From contig JAHBTX010000005.1 in NCBI GenBank assembly GCA_019638395.1, forward strand, positions 124,001-188,000: 64,000 nt of DNA. The letters run 5' to 3'. Numbering within the stretch: the first letter of the stretch is position 1; each line of letters begins with the position of its first letter. This document shows positions 35,426 through 45,054 of this stretch, piece by piece. Origin of the DNA: Cyclobacteriaceae bacterium. Its GTDB lineage: Bacteria; Bacteroidota; Bacteroidia; Cytophagales; Cyclobacteriaceae. The position numbers were made by a program, and so were the translations under genes. The notes under the pieces were generated by a model. The model was not told the DNA's origin, searched no databases, and saw only the letters and a program-made list of their open reading frames with translations.

Positions 35426-37504
35426 TTAATACCCACCCAAATACTTTCTTATAAACCACTCGGCACTGATCAGCGCAAGCAGTAAAAAGAAAACCCACTT
35501 CAGGTTAATAAGTTGATTGAAAGTTTCTTCGGTGTGGATCAGGCTTGCGGCTTTGGTTTGTTGTAAATCGGTGGCGAGTTGATTTACCTGATCGGCTCTA
35601 TAAAACTTACCACCTGTTTGTTGTGCCAGCGTGCGTAGCAATCCAAAATCAGCAGTCAGATTTTGCGCTTCCAGGTTTTGTGCCCGCACCAGAAACTGGC
35701 CACTCACCGTTTCGGTCTTATCGTTCACCACGGTTGATGCTGTAAACCGATATACGCCTTCTTTCAATCCGCCAATGCGGTACCGCGCACTTCCCGGACT
35801 AATAACGTAACTATAGTTGGAGACCACACCACTTTCGTGGCGAACTTCCAGTTTGATGGTATTGCCGTATATCAACTCAAACAAATCGTTATAGACCTGG
35901 CTTTCAATCACCACCGGTTCGCTATCTGAAAATTCATTTTGTAGCGGAAAGCTTCTGAATTTGCGTTTGTCTTCTAGTGTACTCAGGTATTGTACCAGCT
36001 TAGAAAATAACTCATCAAAAGCTATTGTGTTTCCGGTATCCGAAAATTCACTTAGTCGCCATCGCCAAATGCCTTCGCCTATCAATACGCAAACCTTCCG
36101 GTTATTATCAGGCCAGGTAAACAACATCGGCCGATCAGTTGCTACACTTCCAATACGTTGATATAACAAAACATTGGCAGCAACTGGCCAGGTAAACTTT
36201 CCGAAAGGCACATCGGCTGGTGGGTATCGCGCAAAGATGCCGTTAGTGTTGTCTGAAAAACTAAAGTCGCGGAAGTTACTATTCACCACAGGTGTAACAT
36301 CATCCCACTGGCCGCCAAGCGATTCAAATTGAATCGGAATCTGGTACGATGCCAACTGGCGCAGGTTACTGCTACTGCCAATCATTAACAATACCGAGGC
36401 ATTGCTTTTATACAATGTCTGAAACAGGGATGTCGTTTTACCAGCTATATCTATTACCTGATGAAAAATAAATAACTCGGCTGCTCCGGGTTTTAACACA
36501 TCAGCCGGAGCTTCAGCCACACCTGGAATGTGAACAACAAATTCGTAATTTGAATTTTTTTCCACTACGGCTTTAAGTGCTTTTATATCCGGATGTGGTG
36601 CGGGCGCAATCATTACAATTTTCTTTTTGCCCTCCACTACTTCTATAAAAATACTGGTTGCATTGTTTCGCAGGTTGGTTTCACCACCTAATGCTTTTAC
36701 CGAAACGTCAAACCGCTGAATACCTTTCTGGCTGGCGTCTAACTGAAAATCAAATTCCAAAAACGATTTGCTTTGCGAATCTTTGTTGACCGTGGCGACA
36801 ACCTTGCCATCTTTTGAAATGGTAACGGTTACATTTTGATTGGTAATGCCCTGCAACAACACTTGTGCCCGTACCGGAAACTTATTGCCTTCATACGCTA
36901 CTTTGTTAAACGCCACATTCTTTAACACCAGATCAACGCGGGCAGTAGTATCGCCAACTCCCAGCGTGTAAACAGGAACCCGCACCGGAGCATAAACAGG
37001 CGAAGCACCTGAGTTATAAATTCCATCCGAAACCAGAACAATACCAGCTAAGTTACGACCTTCAAACTGGTTAATTACGTGTTGAATGCCGCGATTAAGG
37101 TCGGATGCCGGTGCATTAAAAACCGGGTTGGTGATTTCATTACCACTCAGATCAAGCACTTTACTTTCATAACCCAAGTCGTTAATGGCTTGCTGCGATA
37201 CATTTAAGTCCCGATTTAGTTTTTCACGACCAACTGAGTCAATCACTTCAGCAACAGAAGCCGATGAATCCACCAGATAAACCCACGTTGGTTTTTCGTA
37301 TTGGTTGGTGATCAGCTTCAGCACTGGCCCAAGCAGTAACACCGCCAAAAAAAATACCAATACCGAACGGAGCGCAAACAAAGTTCTGTTTATGGCTTTA
37401 CTCCACGTGTGCCTCGCCTTGTACAATAGATATGCATAACCAAGCCCTGCCCCTGCACAGAGGAATATGAAAAGCGGTGATGATTCGAAAAGCAGTCGTT
37501 GCAT
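35426..37504 (-). CDS. VWA-domain membrane protein
   Basis: A 692-residue protein with two N-terminal membrane helices (about 8-28 and 40-65) and one at the C-terminus (LKWVFFLLLALISAEWFI). Between them a von Willebrand A-like domain begins with WVYLVDSSASV (MIDAS-like DxSxS) and LAGIVLVSDGIYNSG, followed by beta-sandwich modules. It resembles BatA/BatB-related or glutamine-amidotransferase-like membrane proteins of unknown role in this phylum. It probably faces the periplasm. Confidence 0.75.
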   Translation of the reverse strand: MQRLLFESSPLFIFLCAGAGLGYAYLLYKARHTWSKAINRTLFALRSVLVFFLAVLLLGPVLKLITNQYEKPTWVYLVDSSASVAEVIDSVGREKLNRDLNVSQQAINDLGYESKVLDLSGNEITNPVFNAPASDLNRGIQHVINQFEGRNLAGIVLVSDGIYNSGASPVYAPVRVPVYTLGVGDTTARVDLVLKNVAFNKVAYEGNKFPVRAQVLLQGITNQNVTVTISKDGKVVATVNKDSQSKSFLEFDFQLDASQKGIQRFDVSVKALGGETNLRNNATSIFIEVVEGKKKIVMIAPAPHPDIKALKAVVEKNSNYEFVVHIPGVAEAPADVLKPGAAELFIFHQVIDIAGKTTSLFQTLYKSNASVLLMIGSSSNLRQLASYQIPIQFESLGGQWDDVTPVVNSNFRDFSFSDNTNGIFARYPPADVPFGKFTWPVAANVLLYQRIGSVATDRPMLFTWPDNNRKVCVLIGEGIWRWRLSEFSDTGNTIAFDELFSKLVQYLSTLEDKRKFRSFPLQNEFSDSEPVVIESQVYNDLFELIYGNTIKLEVRHESGVVSNYSYVISPGSARYRIGGLKEGVYRFTASTVVNDKTETVSGQFLVRAQNLEAQNLTADFGLLRTLAQQTGGKFYRADQVNQLATDLQQTKAASLIHTEETFNQLINLKWVFFLLLALISAEWFIRKYLGGY

Positions 37505-37566
37505 CTGGTTGCTGGTAACTGGCTACTGGTAACTAAGTACCAAAGCCCATAAAGCTATACTCTCTT

Positions 37567-38832
37567 TTAATAATTGTACTTCTTATCCCACAATTTCTTC
37601 AAATAATTCCGAAGTTCTTCTTCGCGGGCATTTTTTCCGGGCTCGTAGAATTTAGTTCCCTTTATGGCATCGGGTAAAAATTCCATGGCCACAAAGTTAT
37701 TACGATACTCGTGTGCGTATTGATACCCTTTTCCATAGTCAAGGTCTTTCATCAGTTTGGTTGGCGCATTTCGAATGGCTAACGGTACGGGTAAGTCGCC
37801 TGTCTGTTGCACGGTGCTGATAGCATTATCAATCGCCACATAGCTCGCATTGCTTTTAGCTGAAGTGGCTAAGTAAATGGCACATTGCGAAAGTATAATG
37901 CGGGCCTCGGGGTAGCCAATCACATTTACAGCCTGAAATGTGGAGCTTGCCAAAACCAATGCAGTTGGGTTGGCATTACCAATGTCTTCCGATGCCAGTA
38001 TTAACATTCTGCGGGCAATAAACTTTACATCTTCCCCGCCCTCGATCATGCGGGCCAGGTAATACACTGCAGCATTGGGGTCGCTGCCACGGATGGATTT
38101 GATAAATGCAGAGATAATATCATAATGTTGTTCACCACTTTTATCGTAAATAGCAATGTGCTTTTGTGCTACCTGCATCACCAGATCATTTGCAATCACA
38201 ACCTCACCGGCCACTGATTCACAGATTAGTTCTACAAGATTTAAAAGCTTTCGTGCATCGCCTCCACTAATATTGATCAATGCCTGGTATTCGTTAACAG
38301 AAATTTTTCTGGTCTTTAGCTCCGTATCTTTTGCCAGTGCCTGCTCTACTAATTTTACGAGATAACCTTCGTCCAACGCCTTGAGTGTATAAACCTGGCA
38401 TCGCGAAAGCAAAGCCGAGTTTACTTCGAAGGATGGATTTTCAGTGGTTGCTCCTATTAAGGTGATCGTTCCTTTTTCAACAGCTCCAAGCAATGCATCT
38501 TGTTGCGATTTATTGAACCGATGAATTTCATCGATAAACAAAATCATGCGACTGGTTCTTTTTGCCTGATCAATTACCTCACGAATATCTTTTACTCCGG
38601 CACTAATGGCGCTCAACATCTGAAACGGTCGCTTTACTTCATTGGCGATTATGTTAGCAATGGTTGTTTTACCCACACCGGGTGGGCCCCATAAAATCAT
38701 GGAAGGAACATTACCACTTTGTATCGCAATGCGGATAATTCCGTTCGGCCCGACCAAATGCTCTTGTCCAATCAGGTCTTCCAGCCTGGAAGGCCGCATG
38801 CGTTCGGCTAATGGCGTTTTGGATTGCAGCAT
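37567..38832 (-). CDS. rarA: replication-associated recombination protein A (RarA/MgsA)
   Basis: A 421-residue AAA+ ATPase of the clamp-loader clade: [22 protein letters not shown] at the start, Walker [16 protein letters not shown], Walker [42 protein letters not shown] (sensor and Arg finger), and the C-terminal MgsA domain ([32 protein letters not shown]). It acts at stalled forks. It sits four bases after the upstream DUF3667 gene on the same strand. Confidence 0.95.
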   Translation of the reverse strand: MLQSKTPLAERMRPSRLEDLIGQEHLVGPNGIIRIAIQSGNVPSMILWGPPGVGKTTIANIIANEVKRPFQMLSAISAGVKDIREVIDQAKRTSRMILFIDEIHRFNKSQQDALLGAVEKGTITLIGATTENPSFEVNSALLSRCQVYTLKALDEGYLVKLVEQALAKDTELKTRKISVNEYQALINISGGDARKLLNLVELICESVAGEVVIANDLVMQVAQKHIAIYDKSGEQHYDIISAFIKSIRGSDPNAAVYYLARMIEGGEDVKFIARRMLILASEDIGNANPTALVLASSTFQAVNVIGYPEARIILSQCAIYLATSAKSNASYVAIDNAISTVQQTGDLPVPLAIRNAPTKLMKDLDYGKGYQYAHEYRNNFVAMEFLPDAIKGTKFYEPGKNAREEELRNYLKKLWDKKYNY

Positions 38833-38836
38833 CTGA

Positions 38837-39976
38837 TTAAAGATTGAACAGAATTATCATGGCGCTGATTCCAGTGCCAATTCCCAGGCAAAGCATAAAC
38901 GCGAATGAAAACAAGATGAATTTAAAAATGGTTTTGCGCCAGCTTTGTTTGTACATTTTTTTCATGGCAATAGGCAGGTAAGCAATCATCCACATGCTGA
39001 TAACAAAATTGATAATACCGCCCACATATGGAATAAACGACATAAGCAGGTAAACCGATGCAGCCAGATAAAAGAAATTATAATAGAAGATGGCAAACAC
39101 TAAATGTTCAGAATAATAAAAGTCTCTGCGCACGTACAACAACTTAAACAGTAATGCAAAAACCGGCAACAGGTAAAACAGCACAGTCGAAAACTGACTG
39201 GAGAAGGCCGACATGAAATCTTCTGAAAATCGTTTGCCAGCATCATCATCCTTATAGCGTGTCTTTAGTTCAATCGCTCTGCGACTAAATAGTCTGGTAA
39301 ACCAACCATCGCGCTCACTTTCAGGTAATGTGTTTTGAACCGAGTCATATTCTTCAAAAGTTTTATACTCAATATCAGAGAAATTAATGCTGTTTGGTTT
39401 GCGTTTCTTTTTAATGGTTGATTTGTCATTTCCGAGCGAGTACACCAAATCAACTTCTGTTGAATCCTGAACCGAAGCCTGGTAAATAGAATCTACCACA
39501 GCCGAATCCAAACCAGCTTGATACAACCCCTTCCGCATTTGTTCCATCCCCTTATTAAACTCTTCCGTATCGGCTTTGGACATAGGTTGATTGTTTTCTT
39601 CGTCCCCATCGGGCAACGAAAAAAATAAAAGGAAGAATACAAAGCTGATGAATACATAAGCACGGGCCGGATGGTAATAGCTTTCGCGTTTACCGGATGT
39701 ATACTCCAACGGAAGAAAGCCGGGCTTTAAAAGTATAAACCGAACGGTGCGAAAAAACTTGGATTCAAAACTGTAAAACGAGCCGATGAAATTTTCGATC
39801 AGTTCGCCCATGGTACGCCTGCGCGGAATATCTTTTTGGCCGCAGTGGTGACAATATAAATCCTGCAGTTTGGTGCCGCAGTTTAAACAATACTCGTGCG
39901 TATGTTTTGGTTTTGCTCCTTCCTCAGCCTCTACCATTCCTTCGGCAGCCGGAAACGATTTACCTAAGTCTTCCAT
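38837..39976 (-). CDS. DUF3667 domain-containing membrane protein
   Basis: A 379-residue protein with an N-terminal zinc-ribbon-like segment (CLNCGTKLQDLYCHHCGQKDIPRR) and the DUF3667 core (GSFYSFESKFFRTVRFILLKPG, YTSGKRESYYHPARAYVFISFVFF), a long acidic loop and about four further helices. The family is common in Bacteroidota and uncharacterised. It lies between rarA and the threonine aldolase gene, spaced three to four bases from each. Confidence 0.85.
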   Translation of the reverse strand: MEDLGKSFPAAEGMVEAEEGAKPKHTHEYCLNCGTKLQDLYCHHCGQKDIPRRRTMGELIENFIGSFYSFESKFFRTVRFILLKPGFLPLEYTSGKRESYYHPARAYVFISFVFFLLFFSLPDGDEENNQPMSKADTEEFNKGMEQMRKGLYQAGLDSAVVDSIYQASVQDSTEVDLVYSLGNDKSTIKKKRKPNSINFSDIEYKTFEEYDSVQNTLPESERDGWFTRLFSRRAIELKTRYKDDDAGKRFSEDFMSAFSSQFSTVLFYLLPVFALLFKLLYVRRDFYYSEHLVFAIFYYNFFYLAASVYLLMSFIPYVGGIINFVISMWMIAYLPIAMKKMYKQSWRKTIFKFILFSFAFMLCLGIGTGISAMIILFNL

Positions 39977-39979
39977 GAG

Positions 39980-41005
39980 TTAGGCTTTAATTTTAGTAAG
40001 AACCTCAACAGTTTTTTCCAGCATCTTATCCGTAAAATCCAAATGCGTTACCAACCGGATTTCCTGCGCACCAAACTTGAGGGCTTTGATTTGATGTTCA
40101 TTCAACTGACCCAGAATTTTCTCGGGTGTAGTTGTATTCACAACTGAAAAAATAACAATGTTGGTATCAACCGGCATTACCGATTGTACCCATGCCAAGT
40201 TGGCCAAGGTTTTCCCCAACACACGCGCACGTGCATGATCTTCCTTCAATCGTTCTACGTGATGATCAAGCGCATAACTTGCGGCTGCCGCCAGAAACCC
40301 GGCTTGCCGCATACCGCCACCAAACGCCTTGCGCATTCTTCGGGCTTTGGGTTCCAGTTCTTTTTTACAAACCAACACCGAGCCTACTGGCGCACCTAAA
40401 CCTTTTGATAAACAAATAGAAATAGTATCGAAGTATTTTCCATACTCAACGGCATTATCTCTAGTTTCAACTAATGCATTGAATAAGCGCGCACCATCTA
40501 AATGCATCTTTAAACCCTTGCTGCGCGCAAAGGTGCTGATGGATTTAATCTGATCAAGCGTATAATAACTACCCGCTTCGCGCACCACCGTATTTTCCAA
40601 CGATACTACCGAAGTGATGGGCAAGTGTGCATCGTTGATATTATTAATATTTTGTTCTATTTCCGAAACAGAAATTCTGCCCCGATCGCCATCCAGTAGT
40701 CGCACGCTGGCCAGGCTATTTCCGGCCACTCCTCCACCTTCGTATTTATAAATGTGCGAGCCCTTATAACAGATCACTTCATCGTAGGGCTGGGTGTTAA
40801 TTTTTACCCCGATTTGGTTGGTCATGGTACCCGATGGGCAAAACACAGCCGCTTCCATTCCCAACAGGGCAGCGCATTTATTTTCGAGGTTGATTACACT
40901 GGGGTCTTCGCCAAACACATCGTCACCTACTTGGGCCTGCATCATAGCCTGGTGCATGGCGGGTGTTGGTTTTGTTACGGTGTCACTTCGTAAGTCGATA
41001 ATCAT
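39980..41005 (-). CDS. ltaE: low-specificity L-threonine aldolase
   Basis: A 341-residue PLP enzyme: DLRSDTVTKPTPAMHQAM at the N-terminus (family signature), VFGEDPSV, AVFCPSGTMTNQI, KMHLDGARLFNA (Asp binding the PLP ring) and the PLP lysine in SICLSKGLGAPVGSV near residue 198. It splits L-threonine or L-allo-threonine to glycine and acetaldehyde. It is the first gene of a likely three-gene unit with DUF3667 and rarA. Confidence 0.92.
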   Translation of the reverse strand: MIIDLRSDTVTKPTPAMHQAMMQAQVGDDVFGEDPSVINLENKCAALLGMEAAVFCPSGTMTNQIGVKINTQPYDEVICYKGSHIYKYEGGGVAGNSLASVRLLDGDRGRISVSEIEQNINNINDAHLPITSVVSLENTVVREAGSYYTLDQIKSISTFARSKGLKMHLDGARLFNALVETRDNAVEYGKYFDTISICLSKGLGAPVGSVLVCKKELEPKARRMRKAFGGGMRQAGFLAAAASYALDHHVERLKEDHARARVLGKTLANLAWVQSVMPVDTNIVIFSVVNTTTPEKILGQLNEHQIKALKFGAQEIRLVTHLDFTDKMLEKTVEVLTKIKA

Positions 41006-41068
41006 TGTATTTTGTCAAAAATTCCAAGTTACAAAAAGGCCGATTAGTTAAGATTAGTGGAATTGATA

Positions 41069-41100
41069 TTTGGTTTTTATGGTGTGTGGAAGTACATTTG
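41069..41100 (+). promoter_or_regulatory. Bacteroidota-type promoter of the initiator tRNA
   Basis: TTTG at 41069-41072 and TACATTTG at 41093-41100 are separated by 20 bases, close to the phylum consensus. The tRNA starts 12 bases downstream. Confidence 0.7.
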
Positions 41101-41111
41101 CACTCCCAAAT

Positions 41112-41184
<73 letters not shown>

Positions 41185-41192
41185 CTAAAACC

Positions 41193-41222
41193 AAAAGCGA
41201 CTTGTAACAAGGTCGCTTTTTT
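41193..41222 (+). terminator. rho-independent terminator after the initiator tRNA
   Basis: AAAAGCGAC and GTCGCTTTT pair, with an inner CTTG/CAAG extension, followed by T residues; it starts nine bases after the tRNA. Confidence 0.8.
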
Positions 41223-41276
41223 GCATTTATACCTTGCTTCTTCTACGGTATCTATCCATTTATAAAATCTTGCTGA

Positions 41277-41311
41277 TCGTTGGGCTCATAACCCAAAGGT
41301 CACAGGTTCGA
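41277..41311 (+). repeat. partial copy of the initiator tRNA (anticodon arm to T loop)
   Basis: These 35 bases are identical to 41135-41169 of the tRNA-Met gene: the end of the D stem, the whole anticodon arm, the variable region and half of the T arm. Both ends of the acceptor stem are missing, so it cannot be a working tRNA. It is followed directly by the palindrome CCGATAGCTATCGG (41314-41327). It may be a duplication scar. Confidence 0.9.
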
Positions 41312-41439
41312 TCCCGATAGCTATCGGAACATCCCAGGAACTTGACACCAAAAAGATGATTTTGTTGTATAATAAATGTTCGTTTTGCGTCTGAATAGTG
41401 TTTCTTACTTACCTCTGTTATCTTGCTCCAAAATAAAAT

Positions 41440-42231
41440 ATGCTCATCGTTCGCTCCCTTGCATTCAAGCCCTTCGATCAAAACGGATTCCCGTTTTCGA
41501 TTCCGATGTTACAGGGGTTCGAGCCGATGGAGTTTGAAACGCCCATTTCTATTTTTATTGGTGAAAACGGTTCGGGCAAATCAACACTACTTGAAAGCAT
41601 GGCTTACGCGATTGGTTTGCCCACCATTAGCAGCCAAATTATTGAAAGCGATGGATCATTAAAAGCAGCTAAAGCATTGGCTCCATATCTGAAATTAAGT
41701 TGGGGGGTTAAAAGCAAACGCGGATTATTTTTTCGGGCCGAAGACTTTCTGGGCTTTGTGCGTTCGATACAAGATGTGCGCAGTGCTTTTGATAAAGACA
41801 TGCAAGATTGGGAAGCTTCTTTAGAAGGAGGTGGATTAGATCGCGTGCGGGCCATGGTTACCAAACAAAAAAACGCCTTGGTTGAAAAGTATGGTCAGGA
41901 TTTAAATGCGTATTCCCATGGCGAAGGCTTTCTAAAAATTTTTGAATCGCGGCTAACGCAAAAAGGTGTTTACATCTTGGACGAACCTGAAGCTTCATTG
42001 TCACCGTTGCGCCAGCTATCACTAATTTCGTTGTTGATGGAATTGGTGAAGCGTGAGCAAGCACAGATTTTTATCGCTACACACTCGCCTATTATGATGG
42101 GTATTCCCGGTGCTACGCTCTATGAAGTACGTGATGGTAAACTACAACGGGTGCGGTACGAAGACACCGAACATTACCAAATCACAAAAGCTTTTCTGGA
42201 AAACCGTGAAGCGTTTTTAAGGCATTTGTAA
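41440..42231 (+). CDS. AAA/ABC-type ATPase (small SMC/RecF-like)
   Basis: A 263-residue ATPase with Walker A GENGSGKSTLLES (about residues 38-50), a middle region ending in YSHGEGFLKIF (signature-like), Walker B VYILDEPEASLSPLRQL and a switch His in ATHSPIMMG. It resembles the small ABC-like ATPases of COG3910, found alone rather than with a transporter. The role is unknown. It converges on the helicase gene with one base between stops. Confidence 0.82.
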   Translation: MLIVRSLAFKPFDQNGFPFSIPMLQGFEPMEFETPISIFIGENGSGKSTLLESMAYAIGLPTISSQIIESDGSLKAAKALAPYLKLSWGVKSKRGLFFRAEDFLGFVRSIQDVRSAFDKDMQDWEASLEGGGLDRVRAMVTKQKNALVEKYGQDLNAYSHGEGFLKIFESRLTQKGVYILDEPEASLSPLRQLSLISLLMELVKREQAQIFIATHSPIMMGIPGATLYEVRDGKLQRVRYEDTEHYQITKAFLENREAFLRHL

Positions 42232-42232
42232 T

Positions 42233-44488
42233 TTATTGCTTATGATCTTGTCGAAATTTTACATGCGCCATTACCGCCTTCAACTTACCATAACCATACT
42301 TGCCATTTAACTTATCGTACAATTCTTTTGACACAAACGATTCGGGAAGTGCTTGTATCGTGTTCATTATCTCCGCTACTTCTTCTTGTGGCATAAATGC
42401 ATCAATATCCAGGCGTGCAGCTTCTACTGCCTTCGCCAAATGACCTTCAATAGTAGTTAATACAAATCCTCGTTCTTTGGCAATGTCTTCCGGTTTCATA
42501 CCGCTCTTGAACATCTCCAGCGTAACATCATACGTGCTCTTATCATCGGCACGCTTCTTCTTTCCGGATTTACTTTTAGACTTTGTTTTCTTCTCAACGG
42601 GTTGCGGATTGATTTCTTTCAGTAGTTGCATTCGTTCTGTCTCCAACGAAAGTTTAACCGCTCGGAAATCAAATAACTCCGTTCCGTTTAAAATCTGCGA
42701 AACAATTAAATATGCATGGTGCAATTCCGTTAACTTCCGCGAAAGCAATTGATCAATCTCCTGCAGTTGTGAGAGATATGTTTTTATACGCTTCTGATGT
42801 TTTACAGCTTCGATGTGGTTGAGCAACAATCGCAATTGATCCAACACTAATTTACCATAATACGTACTACCCTTTTCAATGCGCGCCAGTAATTGTTCGT
42901 GTGCTGCTTTCGCGATTAACCCCTGCAGTTGACTGCGGAACTTTTCAGTATTACCGGCTTCGTTTACCAGTGCATCCACAACCTGCACTAATACGGGCTT
43001 CATGGTTGGATCTTCCAACCGCTCAGGTTCTTTGTTTCGCTGAATGTAGTTGATCTCTTTCAACACGCCTGCGAACGAAAATGTAGTTGTTAGTAACTCA
43101 GAAATGTAAACCCGTTGCCGTTGTTCAATTACCGATGTGAGCTTTTCCGGTTGATGTGCTGCGTTGGTGTACGATTTTATGTTGCTATCGGTGCGAACTA
43201 CTTCGGGATTGATTTTAGAACGCAAGACCAAACCCTCCAACGAACGCAAGCGCGAAAGCGCCACATATACCTGCCCATCGGCAAAAGCAGAAGCCACATC
43301 AACAATTGCTTTATCAAATGTTAACCCCTGACTTTTATGTACCGTAATCGCCCACGCTAACTTAACCGGAAACTGTTCGAACGAACCAATCACTTCTTCA
43401 TTCAATACATGATTGGCATTATCCACAGAATATCTTTTATTCTCCCACCGCTCACGCGTTAATTGATAGGGCTCGTGTGTACCGGCCATGTGTACCCAAA
43501 CTTCGTCTTCTTCAATTCGGGTAACAGTAGCGAGCTTCCCATTAAAATACTTCTTCTCGAAGTTGGTATCGTTACGCACAAACATAATTTGTGCTCCTTC
43601 TTTCAACTCTAATTGTGGTTGTACTGGGTACATGCTTTCCGGAAATTCTCCATCCAACACAGCTTCAAAATAATGAGCCTTGCTTTTCAGGTTATCCAAT
43701 GCCTGCCGGTTTAATTGGTCGGCTCTATAATTATGTGTGGTGAGGGTGATTACTTCCTGCAACTCTTCAATTTGTTCCGCGGTGTGATAACAGCTATTCA
43801 GCCTTTCGACATCGGTACTTGTAATGGTGCTGTTGCGCAGGTTATTCAGAATGGAAATAAAAGCATCATCTTGTTGTCGGTAAATTTTATCCAACTCAAT
43901 ATACACGGGTTGGTTATCCTTCAAAGCAAGTGCTTCGTAAAACCAGGGCGATGTATAATACCGGCTCAATAATTCCTGTTCATCATTTCTGATTACCGGT
44001 GGTAATTGAAACAAATCGCCAATAAATAATACCTGAATGCCGCCAAAGCTCTGATTAAAATTTCCGCGTACTGCTTTCATGCGATAGTCAATCGCATCGA
44101 GCAAATCGGCACGCAGCATACTCACTTCATCAATCACCAACAAGTCGATAGCCCGTAATACTTTTTTCCGTTCGCTGTTGAGCGGATGTTTGCGGGCCAG
44201 CGTTTGCGAATTGATATAACGACCTCCTGCACTTAAATTCTCGGGCAGATAGCGATCAGGAATGTAGGTAGCCGGTGGAATTAAGAATTGCGAATGAATG
44301 GTAACACCACCGGCATTTAGTGCGGCAATTCCGGTGGGGGCTACTACGATAAAGTTCTTATGTGTGTGTGCGGCCAGGCTTTTCAAAAAGGTAGTCTTAC
44401 CCGTGCCCGCTTTACCTGTTAAAAACACGTGGCTGGAAGTGGTGTTTAAAAACCGGCTGGCAAATTTTTTGAAATCAGGGGTTTCCAT
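42233..44488 (-). CDS. PIF1/RecD-like helicase with C-terminal helix-turn-helix domain
   Basis: A 751-residue superfamily 1B helicase: Walker A LTGKAGTGKTTFLKS (about 20-34), VVAPTGIAALNAGG (motif Ia), LLVIDEVSMLRADL (motif II), GIQVLFIGDLFQLPPV (motif III), and AWAITVHKSQGLTFDKAIVD (motif V) with YVALSRLRSLEGL (motif VI). The last 140 residues hold a basic linker, an HTH_40-like region (LEMFKSGMKPEDIAKERG) and a helical tail. This architecture is common in Bacteroidota and probably unwinds replication or recombination intermediates. Confidence 0.9.
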   Translation of the reverse strand: METPDFKKFASRFLNTTSSHVFLTGKAGTGKTTFLKSLAAHTHKNFIVVAPTGIAALNAGGVTIHSQFLIPPATYIPDRYLPENLSAGGRYINSQTLARKHPLNSERKKVLRAIDLLVIDEVSMLRADLLDAIDYRMKAVRGNFNQSFGGIQVLFIGDLFQLPPVIRNDEQELLSRYYTSPWFYEALALKDNQPVYIELDKIYRQQDDAFISILNNLRNSTITSTDVERLNSCYHTAEQIEELQEVITLTTHNYRADQLNRQALDNLKSKAHYFEAVLDGEFPESMYPVQPQLELKEGAQIMFVRNDTNFEKKYFNGKLATVTRIEEDEVWVHMAGTHEPYQLTRERWENKRYSVDNANHVLNEEVIGSFEQFPVKLAWAITVHKSQGLTFDKAIVDVASAFADGQVYVALSRLRSLEGLVLRSKINPEVVRTDSNIKSYTNAAHQPEKLTSVIEQRQRVYISELLTTTFSFAGVLKEINYIQRNKEPERLEDPTMKPVLVQVVDALVNEAGNTEKFRSQLQGLIAKAAHEQLLARIEKGSTYYGKLVLDQLRLLLNHIEAVKHQKRIKTYLSQLQEIDQLLSRKLTELHHAYLIVSQILNGTELFDFRAVKLSLETERMQLLKEINPQPVEKKTKSKSKSGKKKRADDKSTYDVTLEMFKSGMKPEDIAKERGFVLTTIEGHLAKAVEAARLDIDAFMPQEEVAEIMNTIQALPESFVSKELYDKLNGKYGYGKLKAVMAHVKFRQDHKQ

Positions 44489-44563
44489 TGAAGGACAAAT
44501 TACCGATATCTGTGGAGAATTTGATTACTTTATCTGTTCTTGAATTCAAGAAAAGATATAATT

Positions 44564-45043
44564 ATGACTCCTCTATTCAAAAAGCTTAATCTAAAAGATC
44601 AACGCTCAGTACACGTTGTTCAGGCTCCGGATTCGTTTCAGGCTGAACTAAAAGCAATAAGTAAAACTGTTTCGGTTGCTACTTCGTTAAATGGTTCGCA
44701 GCCCATTGAATTTTTTATGGCTTTTGTTACTAAACAAAGCGAAGTAAATACCTGGAGTAAGCAGGTAAGCACCCGGTTGGTTGATGATGGATTGTTGTGG
44801 TTAGCCTATCCGAAAGGATCGTCTAAAAAATACAAATGCGAATTTAATCGCGATACCGGCTGGGCTGAGTTAGGCATGTTAGGATTTGAACCTGTGCGAC
44901 AGGTTGCCATTGACGAAGACTGGAGTGCGCTACGCTTTCGCAGAGTTGCGCACATTAAAAAAATGACACGTTCATTTGCCATGACTAGTGAGGGAAAACA
45001 AAAAGTAAAGGCTAGTAAAAAGAAAGTTCAACCTAAAAAATAA
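44564..45043 (+). CDS. hypothetical protein (DUF3052-like)
   Basis: About 159 residues: ITEM-type pattern with QPIEFFMAFVTKQSEV, DDGLLWLAYPKGSSKKYKCE, NRDTGWAELGMLGFEPVRQVAIDEDWSALRFRRV and a lysine-rich tail. The order (YPKGxSKxY, NRDxGW, VAIDExWSALRFR) resembles the DUF3052 family. The function is unknown. I prefer the ATG at 44564; an in-frame one lies 24 bases upstream. Confidence 0.7.
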   Translation: MTPLFKKLNLKDQRSVHVVQAPDSFQAELKAISKTVSVATSLNGSQPIEFFMAFVTKQSEVNTWSKQVSTRLVDDGLLWLAYPKGSSKKYKCEFNRDTGWAELGMLGFEPVRQVAIDEDWSALRFRRVAHIKKMTRSFAMTSEGKQKVKASKKKVQPKK

Positions 45044-45054
45044 AATCCGACAAA

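Noticed and set aside
41260-41481. Minus-strand open frame reading YRDRTCDLWVMSPT
   Set aside because: It is the antisense translation of the partial tRNA copy and overlaps the start of the ATPase gene.
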